NCBI RefSeq assembly: GCF_947490095.1
Contig: NZ_CANLFS010000009.1
Span: forward strand, 50,232-114,231
DNA: 64,000 nt
DNA from: an uncultured Halomonas sp.
GTDB taxonomy: Bacteria > Pseudomonadota > Gammaproteobacteria > Pseudomonadales > Halomonadaceae
Direction: 5' to 3'
The translations under genes and the position numbers were made by a program. A model generated the notes under the pieces. It ran no database searches and had not been told where the DNA came from. It was given only the letters and a program-made list of their open reading frames with translations. This document shows, in pieces, positions 17,757-27,645 of the stretch. Within the stretch, counting starts at the first letter, position 1. Each line of letters opens with the position of its first letter.

Positions 17757-18614
17757 ATGTTTCAACGCCTGCGTGAGGACATCAACAGCGTTTTCGACCG
17801 CGACCCGGCGGCACGCAACTTCCTCGAAGTACTGACCAACTATCCCGGCCTGCATGCCCTGCTGATCCATCGCCTGAGCCACCGGCTGTGGCGCGCCAAC
17901 CTGCGCTGGCTGGCGCGCAGCCTCTCCACCTTCTCGCGCTGGCTGACCGGCATCGAGATCCACCCCGGCGCCACCATCGGCCGGCGCTTCTTCATCGACC
18001 ACGGCATGGGAGTGGTGATCGGCGAAACCGCCGAGGTGGGCAACGACGTCACCCTCTACCAGGGCGTGACCCTGGGGGGCACCAGCTGGAACAAGGGCAA
18101 GCGCCACCCGACCCTGGGGGACGGCGTGATCGTCGGCGCCGGCGCCAAGATACTGGGCCCCTTCAGCGTCGGCGCCGGAGCCAAGATCGGCTCCAACGCC
18201 GTGATCACCAAGGAAGTCCCCGCCGAAGCCACCGTGGTGGGCATCCCCGGCAAGATCGTCAAGCGCGCGGAGCCGGATACCGCCGATGCCCTGGAAGTCG
18301 ACCCCGAGCGCCGCGAGGCGATGCGTCGCAAGTTCGGCTTCGACGCCTACGGGGTCAGCGAGGACATGCCCGACCCGGTGGCACACTCCATCCAGGCGAT
18401 GCTCGACCATATGCACGCCGTGGACGAGCGCCTCGAACGCATGTGCCAGACCCTGCGCAAGGTCGACGCCAGTTACCGCGTCGGCGAGCTGCCCGAGCTG
18501 CGCGACGAGGACTTCGCCGAGGTCCTCGACGACGCCTGCCGGATGCCGGAGAAGACGCCGGAATCCGCCGAGCCGCGCGACAAGGGTGACGGAGACCGCG
18601 GCGCAAATGGTTGA
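17757..18614 (+). CDS. cysE: Serine O-acetyltransferase
   Basis: CysE (285 residues) makes O-acetylserine for cysteine synthesis. The short N-terminal helical domain ([20 protein letters not shown]) is of the EpsC-like type. The left-handed beta-helix carries hexapeptide repeats ([30 protein letters not shown]) and the catalytic His/Asp in [13 protein letters not shown]. The loop [18 protein letters not shown] is typical. ATG 17757 has AAGGA 7 nt upstream; the longer frame is not supported. The C-terminal 85 or so residues are charged and may extend the feedback tail. Its stop overlaps the -35 of the iscR promoter. Confidence 0.95.
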   Translation: MFQRLREDINSVFDRDPAARNFLEVLTNYPGLHALLIHRLSHRLWRANLRWLARSLSTFSRWLTGIEIHPGATIGRRFFIDHGMGVVIGETAEVGNDVTLYQGVTLGGTSWNKGKRHPTLGDGVIVGAGAKILGPFSVGAGAKIGSNAVITKEVPAEATVVGIPGKIVKRAEPDTADALEVDPERREAMRRKFGFDAYGVSEDMPDPVAHSIQAMLDHMHAVDERLERMCQTLRKVDASYRVGELPELRDEDFAEVLDDACRMPEKTPESAEPRDKGDGDRGANG

Positions 18615-18640
18615 CCGCGACGCTGGGTCTTTCCCATAAT
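18611..18640 (+). promoter_or_regulatory. Promoter of iscR
   Basis: TTGACC (18611-18616) and CATAAT (18635-18640) are 18 nt apart, a good sigma-70 match lying over the cysE stop codon. I could not find a clear IscR type 1 palindrome nearby. Confidence 0.7.
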
Positions 18641-18712
18641 GGCCATTCGACCCGCGCGCTCCCCGAGGAGCCCAAGATGACTTAACGCCGCGCCGGCGAC
18701 GCCGAGGACACC

Positions 18713-19183
18713 ATGCGCCTGACCACCAAGGGACGCTACGCCGTCACCGCCATGCTCGACCTGGCGATGAACGCCCCCGGCGGGCCCATCTGTCTGGCCG
18801 ACATCTCGCGCCGCCAGGAGATATCGCTCTCCTATCTGGAGCAACTCTTCGCGCGCCTGCGCCGCGCCGGGCTGGTGGAGAGCGTCCGCGGCCCGGGCGG
18901 GGGATATCTGCTCGCCCAGGCACCGGAGGAGACCTCGGTGGCCCGGGTGATCGATGCCGTGGACGAGTCCGTGGATGCCACCCGCTGCGGCGGCCTCTCC
19001 GATTGCCAGCAGGGCGACACCTGCCTCACCCACCATCTGTGGTGCGAGCTGTCGGAGCATATCCACGGCTTCCTCGATGGCGTCACCCTCGGCCAGCTGG
19101 CCGAGCGTCAGGAAATTCAGCGGATCGCCAGCCGCCAACGTCGTCGCCTCGATGGCGATAGCATCCTCGCCTCGGCGCCCTGA
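18713..19183 (+). CDS. iscR: Iron-sulfur cluster regulator IscR
   Basis: IscR (156 residues) is an Rrf2-family winged-helix repressor/activator sensing [2Fe-2S] status. The start [18 protein letters not shown] is canonical, the recognition helix is [18 protein letters not shown], and the cluster ligands C92, C98, C104 and H107 are all present at the same numbering as in E. coli. It should therefore be a working sensor. It heads iscR-iscS-iscA. A two-codon ORF (ATG ACT TAA, from 18674) with GAGGAG before it lies in the leader. Confidence 0.95.
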   Translation: MRLTTKGRYAVTAMLDLAMNAPGGPICLADISRRQEISLSYLEQLFARLRRAGLVESVRGPGGGYLLAQAPEETSVARVIDAVDESVDATRCGGLSDCQQGDTCLTHHLWCELSEHIHGFLDGVTLGQLAERQEIQRIASRQRRRLDGDSILASAP

Positions 19184-19215
19184 CCGCCAGGCCGAACTCG
19201 AGACTCTCCGAGGCC

Positions 19216-20373
19216 ATGACTACACCCGTCTATCTCGACTACGCCGCCACGACCCCCGTCGACCCCCGGGTCGCCGAACTGATGGCGCGCCACCTGACCC
19301 TCGATGGCATCTTCGCCAATCCCGCCTCGCGTAGCCATATGCTGGGCTGGCAGGCCGAACAGGCGGTGGAAAACGCCCGCCGCCAGGTGGCGGACCTGAT
19401 CGGCGCCGACCCCCGCGAGATCGTCTGGACCAGCGGCGCCACCGAGGCCAACAACCTGGCCCTGACCGGCTTCTTGCGTGCCAATCGCCACCGCGGCCGC
19501 CACCTGATCACCTCCGTCGTGGAACACAAGGCGGTGGTCGATACCGCCCTCGCCCTGGAAGACGAGGGCTTCGAGGTGACCTGGCTGACGCCGGGACAGG
19601 ACGGACGCATCGGCCCGGCGCAGCTGCGTGATGCGATGCGCGAGGACACCGTCCTGGTGTCGTTGATGGCGGTGAACAACGAACTGGGGGTCATCCATGA
19701 CCTGGCGGCGCTGGCCGAGGTGGCCCACGCCGGCGGCGCCGCCTTCCACGTCGATGCCGCCCAGGCGGTCGGTCGGCTGGACCTGGACGCGCCGCAGCTC
19801 GGCATCGACCTGATGTCGCTCTCCGGGCACAAGGCCTACGGCCCCAAGGGCGTCGGGGCCCTGTATGTCAGGCGCCATCCCGACATCCGCGTGGAGGCAT
19901 TGATCCACGGCGGCGGCCACGAACGCGGCATGCGCTCCGGTACCCTGCCCACCCATCAGATCGTCGGCATGGGCGAGGCCTTCGCCATCGCCGGCGCCGA
20001 GGGCGCGGCCGACCAGGCACGCATCGAATCGCTGCGTAATCGACTGCTCGACGGCCTGGCCGACATCGACGGCATCCATTGCAATACCGCCATGGACACC
20101 GCCGTGCCCAATATCCTCAATCTGGCCTTCGAGGGTGTCGGGGGAGAATCGCTGCTGATGGCACTGCGCGACATCGCCCTTTCCACCGGCTCGGCCTGCA
20201 ACTCGGCGAGCGTGGAGCCGTCCTATGTACTGAAGGGCATCGGCCTGCCACGAGCGCTGGCGCTCGCCTCGCTGCGCTTCAGTTTCGGACGCTTTACCAC
20301 CGAGGCCGACATCGACCGGGCCCTGGAGGCACTGCGCCACGCCCTGATCGGCCTGCGCCGCCAGGTCAGCTGA
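19216..20373 (+). CDS. iscS: Cysteine desulfurase, IscS type with shortened C-terminus
   Basis: This PLP enzyme (385 residues) takes sulfur from cysteine for Fe-S clusters, tRNA thiolation and other uses. The PLP lysine is Lys206 (LSGHKAYGPKG) and the persulfide cysteine is Cys328 in STGSACNSASVEPSY, both at E. coli numbering. The protein ends at LIGLRRQVS, matching E. coli IscS near residue 385. It thus lacks about 19 residues (the tail ending IEWAHH in E. coli) that contact the scaffold IscU. The next gene is iscA, not iscU. The desulfurase should be active, but IscU docking is likely changed or absent. Confidence 0.93.
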   Translation: MTTPVYLDYAATTPVDPRVAELMARHLTLDGIFANPASRSHMLGWQAEQAVENARRQVADLIGADPREIVWTSGATEANNLALTGFLRANRHRGRHLITSVVEHKAVVDTALALEDEGFEVTWLTPGQDGRIGPAQLRDAMREDTVLVSLMAVNNELGVIHDLAALAEVAHAGGAAFHVDAAQAVGRLDLDAPQLGIDLMSLSGHKAYGPKGVGALYVRRHPDIRVEALIHGGGHERGMRSGTLPTHQIVGMGEAFAIAGAEGAADQARIESLRNRLLDGLADIDGIHCNTAMDTAVPNILNLAFEGVGGESLLMALRDIALSTGSACNSASVEPSYVLKGIGLPRALALASLRFSFGRFTTEADIDRALEALRHALIGLRRQVS

Positions 20374-20427
20374 CACACTCAGCGACACCGGCGCCATCAC
20401 CCTTGCCCACTCACAGGAGAGAGACCC

Positions 20428-20754
20428 ATGGCGCACCTCACTATTACCGACGCTGCCGCCGCACAGATTCGCCAGGTGCTCGACGAGCGCGGCCAGGGCC
20501 TTGGCCTGCGCGTGTCGGTCAAGCCCAGCGGCTGCTCCGGCTATAGCTACGTGCTCGATTTCGCCGACGACGCCGCCAACGACGACACCTGCTTCGAGGA
20601 GCACGGCGTCAAGGTCTTCGTGGCACCCGACGCCCTGGAGATGCTCGACGGCAGCGAAGTGGACTACGTCAACGAAGGGCTCAACCGCTACTTCCGCTTC
20701 AACAACCCCAACGTCAAGGATGAGTGCGGCTGCGGCGAGAGCTTTTCCGTCTAG
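20428..20754 (+). CDS. iscA: A-type iron-sulfur carrier protein IscA
   Basis: This 108-residue HesB/IscA-fold protein carries clusters or iron between assembly and target proteins. The three ligand cysteines are C36 (KPSGCSGYSY), C100 and C102 (DECGCGESF), with the family spacing. The body LDFADDAANDDTCFEEHGVKVF is typical of IscA. It has a strong ribosome binding site (AGGAGAGAG) and lies 54 nt after iscS, where iscU would normally stand. An ErpA identity is possible but context favours IscA. Confidence 0.92.
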   Translation: MAHLTITDAAAAQIRQVLDERGQGLGLRVSVKPSGCSGYSYVLDFADDAANDDTCFEEHGVKVFVAPDALEMLDGSEVDYVNEGLNRYFRFNNPNVKDECGCGESFSV

Positions 20755-20775
20755 CCACCCACGCCGGTGCGACGA

Positions 20776-20805
20776 TTGTTCAACGCCGCCCCGGGGCGCT
20801 ATAAT
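20776..20805 (+). promoter_or_regulatory. Promoter of ndk
   Basis: TTGTTC (20776-20781) and a perfect TATAAT (20800-20805) are 18 nt apart, 22 nt after the iscA stop. The predicted start near 20812 gives a leader of about 134 nt. Confidence 0.75.
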
Positions 20806-20865
20806 CCCCGCCCAGTCGGCGCAGCGCCGCAGCGTTGTACGCCGAGCCGCATCACCCGATTCGTC

Positions 20866-20900
20866 GCACCGCCCTGGCTTTTCGCGAGCCTGGGCGGTGC
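20866..20900 (+). other. Hairpin in the ndk leader
   Basis: GCACCGCCC pairs with GGGCGGTGC (9 bp, 20866-20874 with 20892-20900). The inner segment can extend the helix with GGCT/AGCC. No T-run follows. It could affect stability or translation of ndk; no known riboswitch is recognised. Confidence 0.5.
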
Positions 20901-20945
20901 GCCGCTATCTCTCGATACCCTTTATCCCCTACTGGAGACAAGCCC

Positions 20946-21371
20946 ATGGCTACCCAGCGCACCCTGTCCATCATCAAGCCCGACGCCGTTGCCAAGAACG
21001 CCATCGGCGACATCATCTCTCGCTTTGAGAAGGCCGGCCTCCAGGTCGTGGCCGCCAAGATGCTCAAGCTGGATGACGACAAGGCCGGCGGTTTCTACGC
21101 CGAGCACAAGGAACGCCCCTTCTTCAAGGATCTGGTCGGCTTCATGACCTCCGGCCCGGTGGTCGTGCAGGTACTCGAGGGTGACGATGCCATCGCCAAG
21201 AACCGCGACCTGATGGGCGCCACCAACCCCAAGGAAGCCGCACCGGGCACCATCCGCGCCGATTTCGCGGAGACCATCGACGCCAACGCCGTGCACGGCT
21301 CCGACTCCCCCGAGTCCGCCGAGCGCGAGATCGCCTATTTCTTCGAGAGCAGCGAAATTTGCCCGCGTTGA
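20946..21371 (+). CDS. ndk: Nucleoside diphosphate kinase
   Basis: Ndk (141 residues) moves the gamma phosphate of ATP to NDPs. The phospho-histidine is His117 in [12 protein letters not shown], the universal signature. The start [18 protein letters not shown] and loop [13 protein letters not shown] are canonical. TGGAGA precedes ATG 20946. It normally follows the isc genes in this lineage; here the intervening hscB-hscA-fdx-iscX are missing. rlmN follows at 69 nt, past a GGCGGGGA/TCCCCGCC hairpin (21382-21404). Confidence 0.97.
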   Translation: MATQRTLSIIKPDAVAKNAIGDIISRFEKAGLQVVAAKMLKLDDDKAGGFYAEHKERPFFKDLVGFMTSGPVVVQVLEGDDAIAKNRDLMGATNPKEAAPGTIRADFAETIDANAVHGSDSPESAEREIAYFFESSEICPR

Positions 21372-21440
21372 TCGAGGCTCCGGGCGGGGATCTGTCCCCG
21401 CCTCCCCTGCTCTCCCTCCTTCCCCGACCCGCTGATCGCC

Positions 21441-22568
21441 ATGACCGCTGAAACCGCACCCCAGAAGACCAACCTGCTCGGCCTGTCCCGCCAGGAAATG
21501 GAAGCCTTCTTCCTCTCCATCGGCGAGAAGAAGTTCCGTGCCGCCCAGGTAATGAAGTGGATCCACCACGAGGGCAGTGATGACTTCGCGGCCATGACCA
21601 ATCTCTCCAAGGCACTGCGCGAGAGGCTCGCCGACGTCGCCGAGATTCGCGGCCCCGGGGTGGTCTACGAGGGAACCTCCAGCGATGGCACCCGCAAGTG
21701 GGTCCTGGAGGTCGAGGACGGCAGCTATGTGGAAACGGTGCTGATCCCCGCCGACAACGGCAAACGCCGCACCCTGTGCGTCTCCTCCCAGGTGGGCTGT
21801 TCGCTGGATTGCAGCTTCTGTTCCACCGGCAAGCAGGGCTTTCAGCGTAACCTCACCGCCGCCGAGATCATCGGCCAGGTGTGGGTGGCCCAGCGCAGCG
21901 TGGGCCCACGCCGGGACACCGCCAACCGTCCCGTCACCAACGTGGTGATGATGGGCATGGGCGAGCCGTTGATGAATTACGCCAACGTCGTGCCGGCCAT
22001 GAAGCTGATGCTCGAAGACGACGGCTATGGCCTCTCCAAGCGCCGCGTGACGCTCTCCACCTCCGGGGTGGTGCCGATGCTCGACAAGCTCGGCGACGAG
22101 CTCGACGTGAGCCTCGCCGTTTCGCTGCACGCCGCCAACGACGAGCTGCGCAACGAACTGGTACCGCTTAACCGCAAGTACAACATTCGCAGCCTGCTGG
22201 ATGCCTGCCAGCGCTATCTGGCCAAGTGTCACGACACGCGCCAGGTGACCATCGAGTATACGGTGATCAAGGACGTCAACGACCAGCAGGAGCACGCCGA
22301 ACAGCTCGCCGCCCTGCTCGAGGAACTGCCGTGCAAGATCAACCTGATCCCGTTCAACCCCTTCCCGCACTCGGGCTACGAGACGCCGTCGCGCAACCAG
22401 GTAATGCGCTTCCAGCAATGGCTCTATGAACTGGGCTACACGGCGATGATACGCTCCACCCGGGGCGACGATATCGATGCCGCCTGCGGCCAGCTGGTGG
22501 GCCGGGTGAAGGACCGCACCCGTCGGCACGAACGCTATATCAAGTCGATCCAGATCGACGCCGACTGA
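21441..22568 (+). CDS. rlmN: Dual-specificity 23S rRNA/tRNA C2-adenine methyltransferase
   Basis: RlmN (375 residues) is a radical-SAM enzyme making m2A2503 in 23S rRNA and m2A37 in tRNA. The cluster motif C120-X3-C124-X2-C127 is in [16 protein letters not shown]. The methyl-carrying cysteine near the C-terminus is C349 (DIDAACGQL). Motifs GMGEPLMNY and STSGVVPM match the family. Length is standard. It is followed by pilW and rodZ on the same strand. Confidence 0.97.
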   Translation: MTAETAPQKTNLLGLSRQEMEAFFLSIGEKKFRAAQVMKWIHHEGSDDFAAMTNLSKALRERLADVAEIRGPGVVYEGTSSDGTRKWVLEVEDGSYVETVLIPADNGKRRTLCVSSQVGCSLDCSFCSTGKQGFQRNLTAAEIIGQVWVAQRSVGPRRDTANRPVTNVVMMGMGEPLMNYANVVPAMKLMLEDDGYGLSKRRVTLSTSGVVPMLDKLGDELDVSLAVSLHAANDELRNELVPLNRKYNIRSLLDACQRYLAKCHDTRQVTIEYTVIKDVNDQQEHAEQLAALLEELPCKINLIPFNPFPHSGYETPSRNQVMRFQQWLYELGYTAMIRSTRGDDIDAACGQLVGRVKDRTRRHERYIKSIQIDAD

Positions 22569-22689
22569 AGGGGCCCGCCTTGACTTCAACCGGGCACAGC
22601 GCTTTGATGGGCAGGCCTTGCTTCTCCGCGGCGACTGTCGGTCTTCGGCACGCCGCCGGAGGGAGCCCGCTGACCCTCGGGAGGAGTTC

Positions 22690-23439
22690 ATGACGCGCCG
22701 CCTGTGTCTGCCCGGACGCGTATCGCTACCCCTGGTCGCCTTGCTGGGCGGCCTGTGGCTGACCGGCTGTGCCACCCAGACCCAGGGAATCGCCGGCGGG
22801 GGTAACGACGCCAGCCCCACCGCTGCCTATACCCGGCTGGGGGTCGCCTACCTGGAGCGCAACAACCTGCCGCGCGCCATGGGCGCACTGGATCGGGCCC
22901 TGGAGATCTCTCCCGATGATCCCGAGGCGCTGCAGGCGATGGCCATGGTCTATCAGCGCCAGGGCGAGGCGTCACTGGCCGACGAGACCTTCCGCCGGGC
23001 ACTGACGGCGGATACCGATTTCACGCGAGCCCGCAACAACTATGCGGCCTTCCTGTACGCGCGAGGCCGCGTCGGCGAGGCCTGCGCACAGCTCGAACGG
23101 GCTTCGGCGGATACCCAGTATCCCCATCGCGCCCGGCTGTTCGCCAATCTCGGCCAGTGCCATCGCGAGCTCGGGGAATTGCAGGAGGCGCGCCGGAGCC
23201 TGCGCCGCGCCCAGGCGATCGACCCGCGTGCGCCGCGCAGCTACTTCACCCTGGCCGACCTGGAGTACGCCGAGAACAATCTGGCCCAGGCGCGAACCCA
23301 GATCGAGGCCTTCATGCGCCTGGCGGGCCCCCGCCCCGAGGCGCTACGCCTGGCCAGCGATATCGCCAGGGCCCAGGGTGACGGCGCCACCGCCGCCTTC
23401 TACACCCAGCAGCTGGAGGGGCGTGACACCACGCCCTGA
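22690..23439 (+). CDS. pilW: Type IV pilus biogenesis/stability lipoprotein PilW (PilF)
   Basis: This 249-residue outer membrane lipoprotein has several TPR repeats. The signal peptide ends in LTGC with Cys27. TPR-like helices include AYTRLGVAYLERNNLPRA, PEALQAMAMVYQRQGEASLA and RLFANLGQCHRELGELQEAR. PilF/PilW proteins pilot the PilQ secretin in the outer membrane. ATG 22690 has GGGAGGAG just upstream. No other pilus genes are nearby; its position between rlmN and rodZ is the conserved one. Confidence 0.92.
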   Translation: MTRRLCLPGRVSLPLVALLGGLWLTGCATQTQGIAGGGNDASPTAAYTRLGVAYLERNNLPRAMGALDRALEISPDDPEALQAMAMVYQRQGEASLADETFRRALTADTDFTRARNNYAAFLYARGRVGEACAQLERASADTQYPHRARLFANLGQCHRELGELQEARRSLRRAQAIDPRAPRSYFTLADLEYAENNLAQARTQIEAFMRLAGPRPEALRLASDIARAQGDGATAAFYTQQLEGRDTTP

Positions 23440-23468
23440 CCCCAAACGCCACCGAAGGATGCGCCGCC

Positions 23469-24494
23469 ATGAGCGACACCCACGAACCGGATCCGCATGC
23501 TAATGCCACGGCCTCGCCCGGTGAGCAGTTAAGGCGTGAGCGCGAGAACCAGGCCCTGACCATGTCCGAGGTGGCCGACGCGCTCAACCTGAGGCTGGCG
23601 GTAGTGCGCGGACTGGAAGAGGACGACTACGAGGAGGTGCCGATCGCCGCCTACCGCCGGGGTTATCTGCGCGCCTATGCGCATCTGCTGGGCATCGAGG
23701 ACACCCCGGTGCTGGAGGCCTATCGTGCCCGTTACGCCAGCCAGGATGCCGCCCAGCACCGGCTCACACCGGTACAGGTCAGCCGCCCCCCCTCACGCCT
23801 GGGGGCCTGGCTGTTTCGTCTCGTGTCCCTGCTGGTACTGGCCGGCCTGATCGGCCTGACCCTGACCTGGTGGCAGAGCCGCGGCGGGGGCGAACCGCCG
23901 AGCATCGGTGAAAGCGACCCGGTCGCCGTCGACCACCTCGACGGCTCCACGAGCGTGACCGAATCCGAGGCAGCGCCGGCCGCCACGACGCCCGACGCCA
24001 CCGGGCCGGCTGACCTGCCACCGCTGCCCGAGGCCGCGGCCGAAGCGGCCGAGGCGGCATCCGCCACTCGCCCCTCCGTCGCAGAAACCGAGGGGGCCAC
24101 CGGGGGCGGCGATGCCGCCATGGCGGCGGGCGGCGGCGACAGCGTAGCAACCGCGCCACGGGAAGCGGCCGATGCCGCCGTTGCCGGCGAGCGGAACGCC
24201 GACACCGAGTCCGCCGACGACAACGGCGAGCCGGTCGCAACCCAGGCCGATGCCGGCCGCCTGGCCTTCACCTTCAGCGAACAGTCCTGGACCGAAGTCT
24301 TCGACGCCACCAACCAGCGCGTCTTCGTCGGCCTGCAGGAACCCGGCACTACCGCCAGCGTCGAAGGCGAACCGCCCTTCCGCCTCACCGTGGGTAACGC
24401 CACCGGCGTCGAACTGATCTGGCAAGGCGAAAGCGTAGACCTCGTCGAGCGCGCCGGTGCCAACAACGTCGCCCGCTTCACTCTGGGAGAATGA
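23469..24494 (+). CDS. rodZ: Cytoskeletal protein RodZ
   Basis: RodZ (341 residues) links MreB to the cell-wall elongation machinery. Order: N-terminal Cro/CI-type helix-turn-helix (about 20-75, [20 protein letters not shown]); one transmembrane helix (about 114-135, [17 protein letters not shown]); a low-complexity Ala/Glu/Gly/Thr periplasmic linker (about 140-260); and a C-terminal DUF4115 beta domain ([16 protein letters not shown], then [15 protein letters not shown]). Its stop lies 10 nt before ispG. Confidence 0.94.
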   Translation: MSDTHEPDPHANATASPGEQLRRERENQALTMSEVADALNLRLAVVRGLEEDDYEEVPIAAYRRGYLRAYAHLLGIEDTPVLEAYRARYASQDAAQHRLTPVQVSRPPSRLGAWLFRLVSLLVLAGLIGLTLTWWQSRGGGEPPSIGESDPVAVDHLDGSTSVTESEAAPAATTPDATGPADLPPLPEAAAEAAEAASATRPSVAETEGATGGGDAAMAAGGGDSVATAPREAADAAVAGERNADTESADDNGEPVATQADAGRLAFTFSEQSWTEVFDATNQRVFVGLQEPGTTASVEGEPPFRLTVGNATGVELIWQGESVDLVERAGANNVARFTLGE

Positions 24495-24504
24495 TTCCAC
24501 CATC

Positions 24505-25620
24505 ATGCACGCACAATCCCCTATCGTCCGTCGCCAGTCGCGCCAGATCCACGTCGGCAGGGTAGCCGTCGGGGGCGATGCCCCCATCTCGGTGCAGAGC
24601 ATGACCAATACCGACACCCTCGATGTGGCCGCCACCGTGGCACAGATCCGTCAGCTGGAGACCGCGGGCGCCGATATCGTGCGCGTCTCGGTGCCCGACA
24701 TGGAGGCCGCCGAGGCCTTCGGCCGCATCAAGCGCGAGGTCGGGATACCCCTGGTCGCCGACATCCACTTCGACTACAAGATCGCCCTGCGCGTCGCCGA
24801 GCTGGGCGTCGACTGCCTGCGCATCAACCCCGGCAATATCGGCCGCGAGGACCGCGTGCGCGCCGTGGTCTCGGCGGCCCGCGACAACGGCATCCCGATC
24901 CGCATCGGCGTCAACGCCGGCTCGCTGGAGAAGGACCTGCAGAAGAAATACGGCGAGCCCACGCCGGCGGCCCTGGTCGAGTCGGCCATGCGCCATATCG
25001 ATCACCTGGACCGCCTCGATTTCCAGGAATACAAGGTCAGCGTCAAGGCCTCCGACGTCTTCATGGCGGTCGCCGCCTACCGCGACCTGGCCACGCGCAT
25101 CGAACAGCCGCTGCACCTGGGCATCACCGAAGCCGGCGGGCTGCGCTCGGGCACCGTCAAGTCCTCGATTGGCCTGGGCATGCTGCTGATGGACGGCATC
25201 GGCGACACCATTCGCGTGTCGCTCGCCGCCGACCCGGTAGAGGAGATCAAGGTCGGCTTCGATATGCTCAAGAGCCTGCGCCTGCGCGCCAAGGGCATCA
25301 ACTTCATCGCCTGCCCCAGCTGCTCACGCCAGAACTTCGACGTGATCGGCACCATGAATGCCCTGGAGGAGCGCCTCGAGGACGTCATGACGCCCCTCGA
25401 TGTCTCGGTGATCGGCTGTGTGGTCAACGGCCCGGGCGAAGCCAAGGAAACCGATATCGGCCTCACCGGCGGCTCGCCGGCCAACCTCGTGTATATCGAT
25501 GGCAAGCCGGCCTCCAAGCTGCGCAACGACCATCTGGTCGACGACCTCGAGCGACTGATCCGCGACAAGGTGCGCGAGAAGGAACAGGCCGAACAGGACG
25601 TGATCGCCCGCGACGCCTGA
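24505..25620 (+). CDS. ispG: 4-hydroxy-3-methylbut-2-enyl diphosphate synthase
   Basis: IspG/GcpE (371 residues) catalyses the penultimate MEP-pathway step. The barrel begins [19 protein letters not shown] and has [14 protein letters not shown] and RINPGNIG. The [4Fe-4S] ligands are in [12 protein letters not shown] (C-X2-C) and [21 protein letters not shown] 24505 gives the family start; the rodZ-overlapping ATG at 24491 is out of frame. It depends on Fe-S assembly, as do MutY and RlmN in this window. Confidence 0.97.
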   Translation: MHAQSPIVRRQSRQIHVGRVAVGGDAPISVQSMTNTDTLDVAATVAQIRQLETAGADIVRVSVPDMEAAEAFGRIKREVGIPLVADIHFDYKIALRVAELGVDCLRINPGNIGREDRVRAVVSAARDNGIPIRIGVNAGSLEKDLQKKYGEPTPAALVESAMRHIDHLDRLDFQEYKVSVKASDVFMAVAAYRDLATRIEQPLHLGITEAGGLRSGTVKSSIGLGMLLMDGIGDTIRVSLAADPVEEIKVGFDMLKSLRLRAKGINFIACPSCSRQNFDVIGTMNALEERLEDVMTPLDVSVIGCVVNGPGEAKETDIGLTGGSPANLVYIDGKPASKLRNDHLVDDLERLIRDKVREKEQAEQDVIARDA

Positions 25621-25648
25621 GTCGCCGGCACCCATCAAGGAGTCACCG

Positions 25649-26962
25649 TTGAGCAAGTCCCAAGCAAGCCCCAAGGCATCCGGCAAGAAGAAGATTCAGG
25701 CCATCCGCGGCATGAACGACCTGCTACCCGAGCAGTCGCCCCTGTGGCAATACTTCGAAGGCAAGGTCCGCGACCTGATGGTCCGCTACGGCTACGCCGA
25801 GATTCGTACGCCCATCGTCGAGCAGACCGCGCTCTTCGCCCGCTCCATCGGCGAGGTCACCGATATCGTCGAGAAGGAAATGTATACCTTCGCGGACCGC
25901 AACGGTGACAGCCTGACCCTGCGCCCCGAGGGCACGGCGAGCTGCGTGCGTGCCGCCATGGAGCACGGCCTGCTGCACAACCAGACACAACGCCTGTGGT
26001 ACCAGGGCCCGATGTTCCGCCATGAGCGCCCCCAGAAGGGTCGCTATCGCCAGTTTCATCAGGTCGGCGTGGAATCCTTCGGCCTCGAGGGCCCGGATAT
26101 CGACGCCGAGATGATCCTGCTCTCGGCGCGGCTGTGGCGTGAGCTGGGGCTGATGGACCACGTCACCCTGGAGCTCAACTCCCTGGGCTCCTCGGCGGCC
26201 CGCGCCGCCTATCGCGAGACCCTGGTCGCCTACTTCGAACAGCACCTCGATGTGCTCGACGACGACTCCCGGCGCCGCCTCGCCAGCAACCCGCTGCGTA
26301 TCCTCGATTCCAAGAATCCCGAGATGGCCGAGATGCTGGCCGGCGCACCGCAGCTGCTCGACCATCTGGACGACGACTCCCGCGTACACTTCGAATCGCT
26401 CCGCGCGCTGCTCGATGCCGCCGGCATCAACTACGTGATCAACCCGCGGCTGGTGCGTGGGCTCGACTACTATGGTCGTACCGTCTTCGAATGGACCACC
26501 ACGGCACTCGGCAGCCAGGGCACGGTGTGTGCCGGCGGCCGCTACGATGGCCTGGTCGAGCAGCTGGGGGGCAAGCCGACCCCGGCGGTAGGCTTCGCCA
26601 TGGGCATCGAGCGCCTGGTGCTGCTGCTCGAGACCCTGGAGCTGGTTCCCGACGCCGCCCGCGGCACGCTGGACCTCTATGTGCTGCCCATGGACGACAC
26701 CGCCGCCGGCGCCGCCCTGCAGCTGGTCGAACAGCTGCGCGGCAAGCTGCCGACCCTGCATGCCCAGCTGCACTGTGGCGGCGGCAGCTTCAAGAGCCGC
26801 ATCAAGAAGGCCGACCGCAGCGGCGCCCGCCTGGCCCTGCTGCTGGGCGAGGAAGAGCTCGCGCACGGCACCGTGACCCTGAAGTTCCTGCGCGAGGCGC
26901 ATGAACAGCGCCAGCTGGCCCAGGACACACTGGCCGACGAGCTGCGCGACCTGCTGGCCTGA
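25649..26962 (+). CDS. hisS: Histidyl-tRNA synthetase
   Basis: HisRS (437 residues) is a class II synthetase. Motifs: [13 protein letters not shown] at the N-terminus; motif 2 region [21 protein letters not shown]; the histidine-specific [15 protein letters not shown]; and motif 3 [11 protein letters not shown]-terminal anticodon-binding domain follows (DLYVLPMDD to the end). The start is TTG 25649 with AAGGAG 6 nt upstream, an uncommon start that fits the ribosome binding site; the first ATG would cut into the conserved IRGMND motif. Confidence 0.95.
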   Translation: MSKSQASPKASGKKKIQAIRGMNDLLPEQSPLWQYFEGKVRDLMVRYGYAEIRTPIVEQTALFARSIGEVTDIVEKEMYTFADRNGDSLTLRPEGTASCVRAAMEHGLLHNQTQRLWYQGPMFRHERPQKGRYRQFHQVGVESFGLEGPDIDAEMILLSARLWRELGLMDHVTLELNSLGSSAARAAYRETLVAYFEQHLDVLDDDSRRRLASNPLRILDSKNPEMAEMLAGAPQLLDHLDDDSRVHFESLRALLDAAGINYVINPRLVRGLDYYGRTVFEWTTTALGSQGTVCAGGRYDGLVEQLGGKPTPAVGFAMGIERLVLLLETLELVPDAARGTLDLYVLPMDDTAAGAALQLVEQLRGKLPTLHAQLHCGGGSFKSRIKKADRSGARLALLLGEEELAHGTVTLKFLREAHEQRQLAQDTLADELRDLLA

Positions 26963-26994
26963 AGGCCCACACGAGACACATAAGGAGGCCGCCC

Positions 26995-27645
26995 GTGGCG
27001 GAGCTTAGAACCGAGGAAGAACAGGTCGAGGCGCTCAAGCGCTGGTGGAAGGAAAACGGTCTGTCACTGGTGGCCGGGGTGGCGCTCGCCGCCGCCGGCA
27101 TCCTGGGCTGGAACACCTGGCAGAGCTACCAGGACAATCAGGCGACCGCCGCCTCGATGCGCTACCAGCAGCTGATCAACCTGACCGCCGGCAACGACCT
27201 CGACGCGTCACAACTGCCCGAGGCCCGCACCCTGGTGGAGGAGATCGTCGACGAACACGGCGAGACGCTCTATGCCGACCTGGCACGCCTGGTGGACGCC
27301 CGCCTGGCGGTGGCGCAGGACGACCTGGCGGGCGCCCGCGACCGGCTGCAGGCCCTGGCAGACGCCGGTTCGAGCGACTACGTCGGCGGCCTGGCGCGGC
27401 TGCGTCTGGCGCGGCTGCTGGTCGCCGATGGCGACGCCGACGGGGCACTGACTGCCTTGCAGAGCGGTGTGCCCGAGGCACTGGCCGCCCAGCGCGCCGA
27501 GGTGCGCGGCGACGCCTATCATGCCCTCGAGCGTCGCGACGACGCCGCCACGGCCTGGCGCGAGGCCCTGGAGCTGGCCGATACCCACGACCAACCGCTC
27601 TACGGCGTGCAACTCAAGCTCGACAACCTGGGGCTGGACTCATGA
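26995..27645 (+). CDS. yfgM: YfgM, ancillary SecYEG translocon subunit
   Basis: YfgM (216 residues) is a single-pass inner membrane protein with a periplasmic TPR domain, a partner of PpiD at the Sec translocon. Start MAELRTEEEQVEALKRWWKENG precedes a transmembrane helix at about 24-42 (LVAGVALAAAGILGWNTW) and TPR helices with LARLRLARLLVADGDADGAL. The start codon is GTG 26995 with AAGGAGG upstream. The stop overlaps bamB ATG by 4 nt (27642-27645). Confidence 0.94.
   Translation: MAELRTEEEQVEALKRWWKENGLSLVAGVALAAAGILGWNTWQSYQDNQATAASMRYQQLINLTAGNDLDASQLPEARTLVEEIVDEHGETLYADLARLVDARLAVAQDDLAGARDRLQALADAGSSDYVGGLARLRLARLLVADGDADGALTALQSGVPEALAAQRAEVRGDAYHALERRDDAATAWREALELADTHDQPLYGVQLKLDNLGLDS

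Noticed and set aside
20922..22820. A 632-codon minus-strand frame opposite ndk and rlmN
   Set aside because: Composition (Gly, His, Val, Gln) is typical of an antisense frame; ndk and rlmN have intact catalytic motifs on plus.
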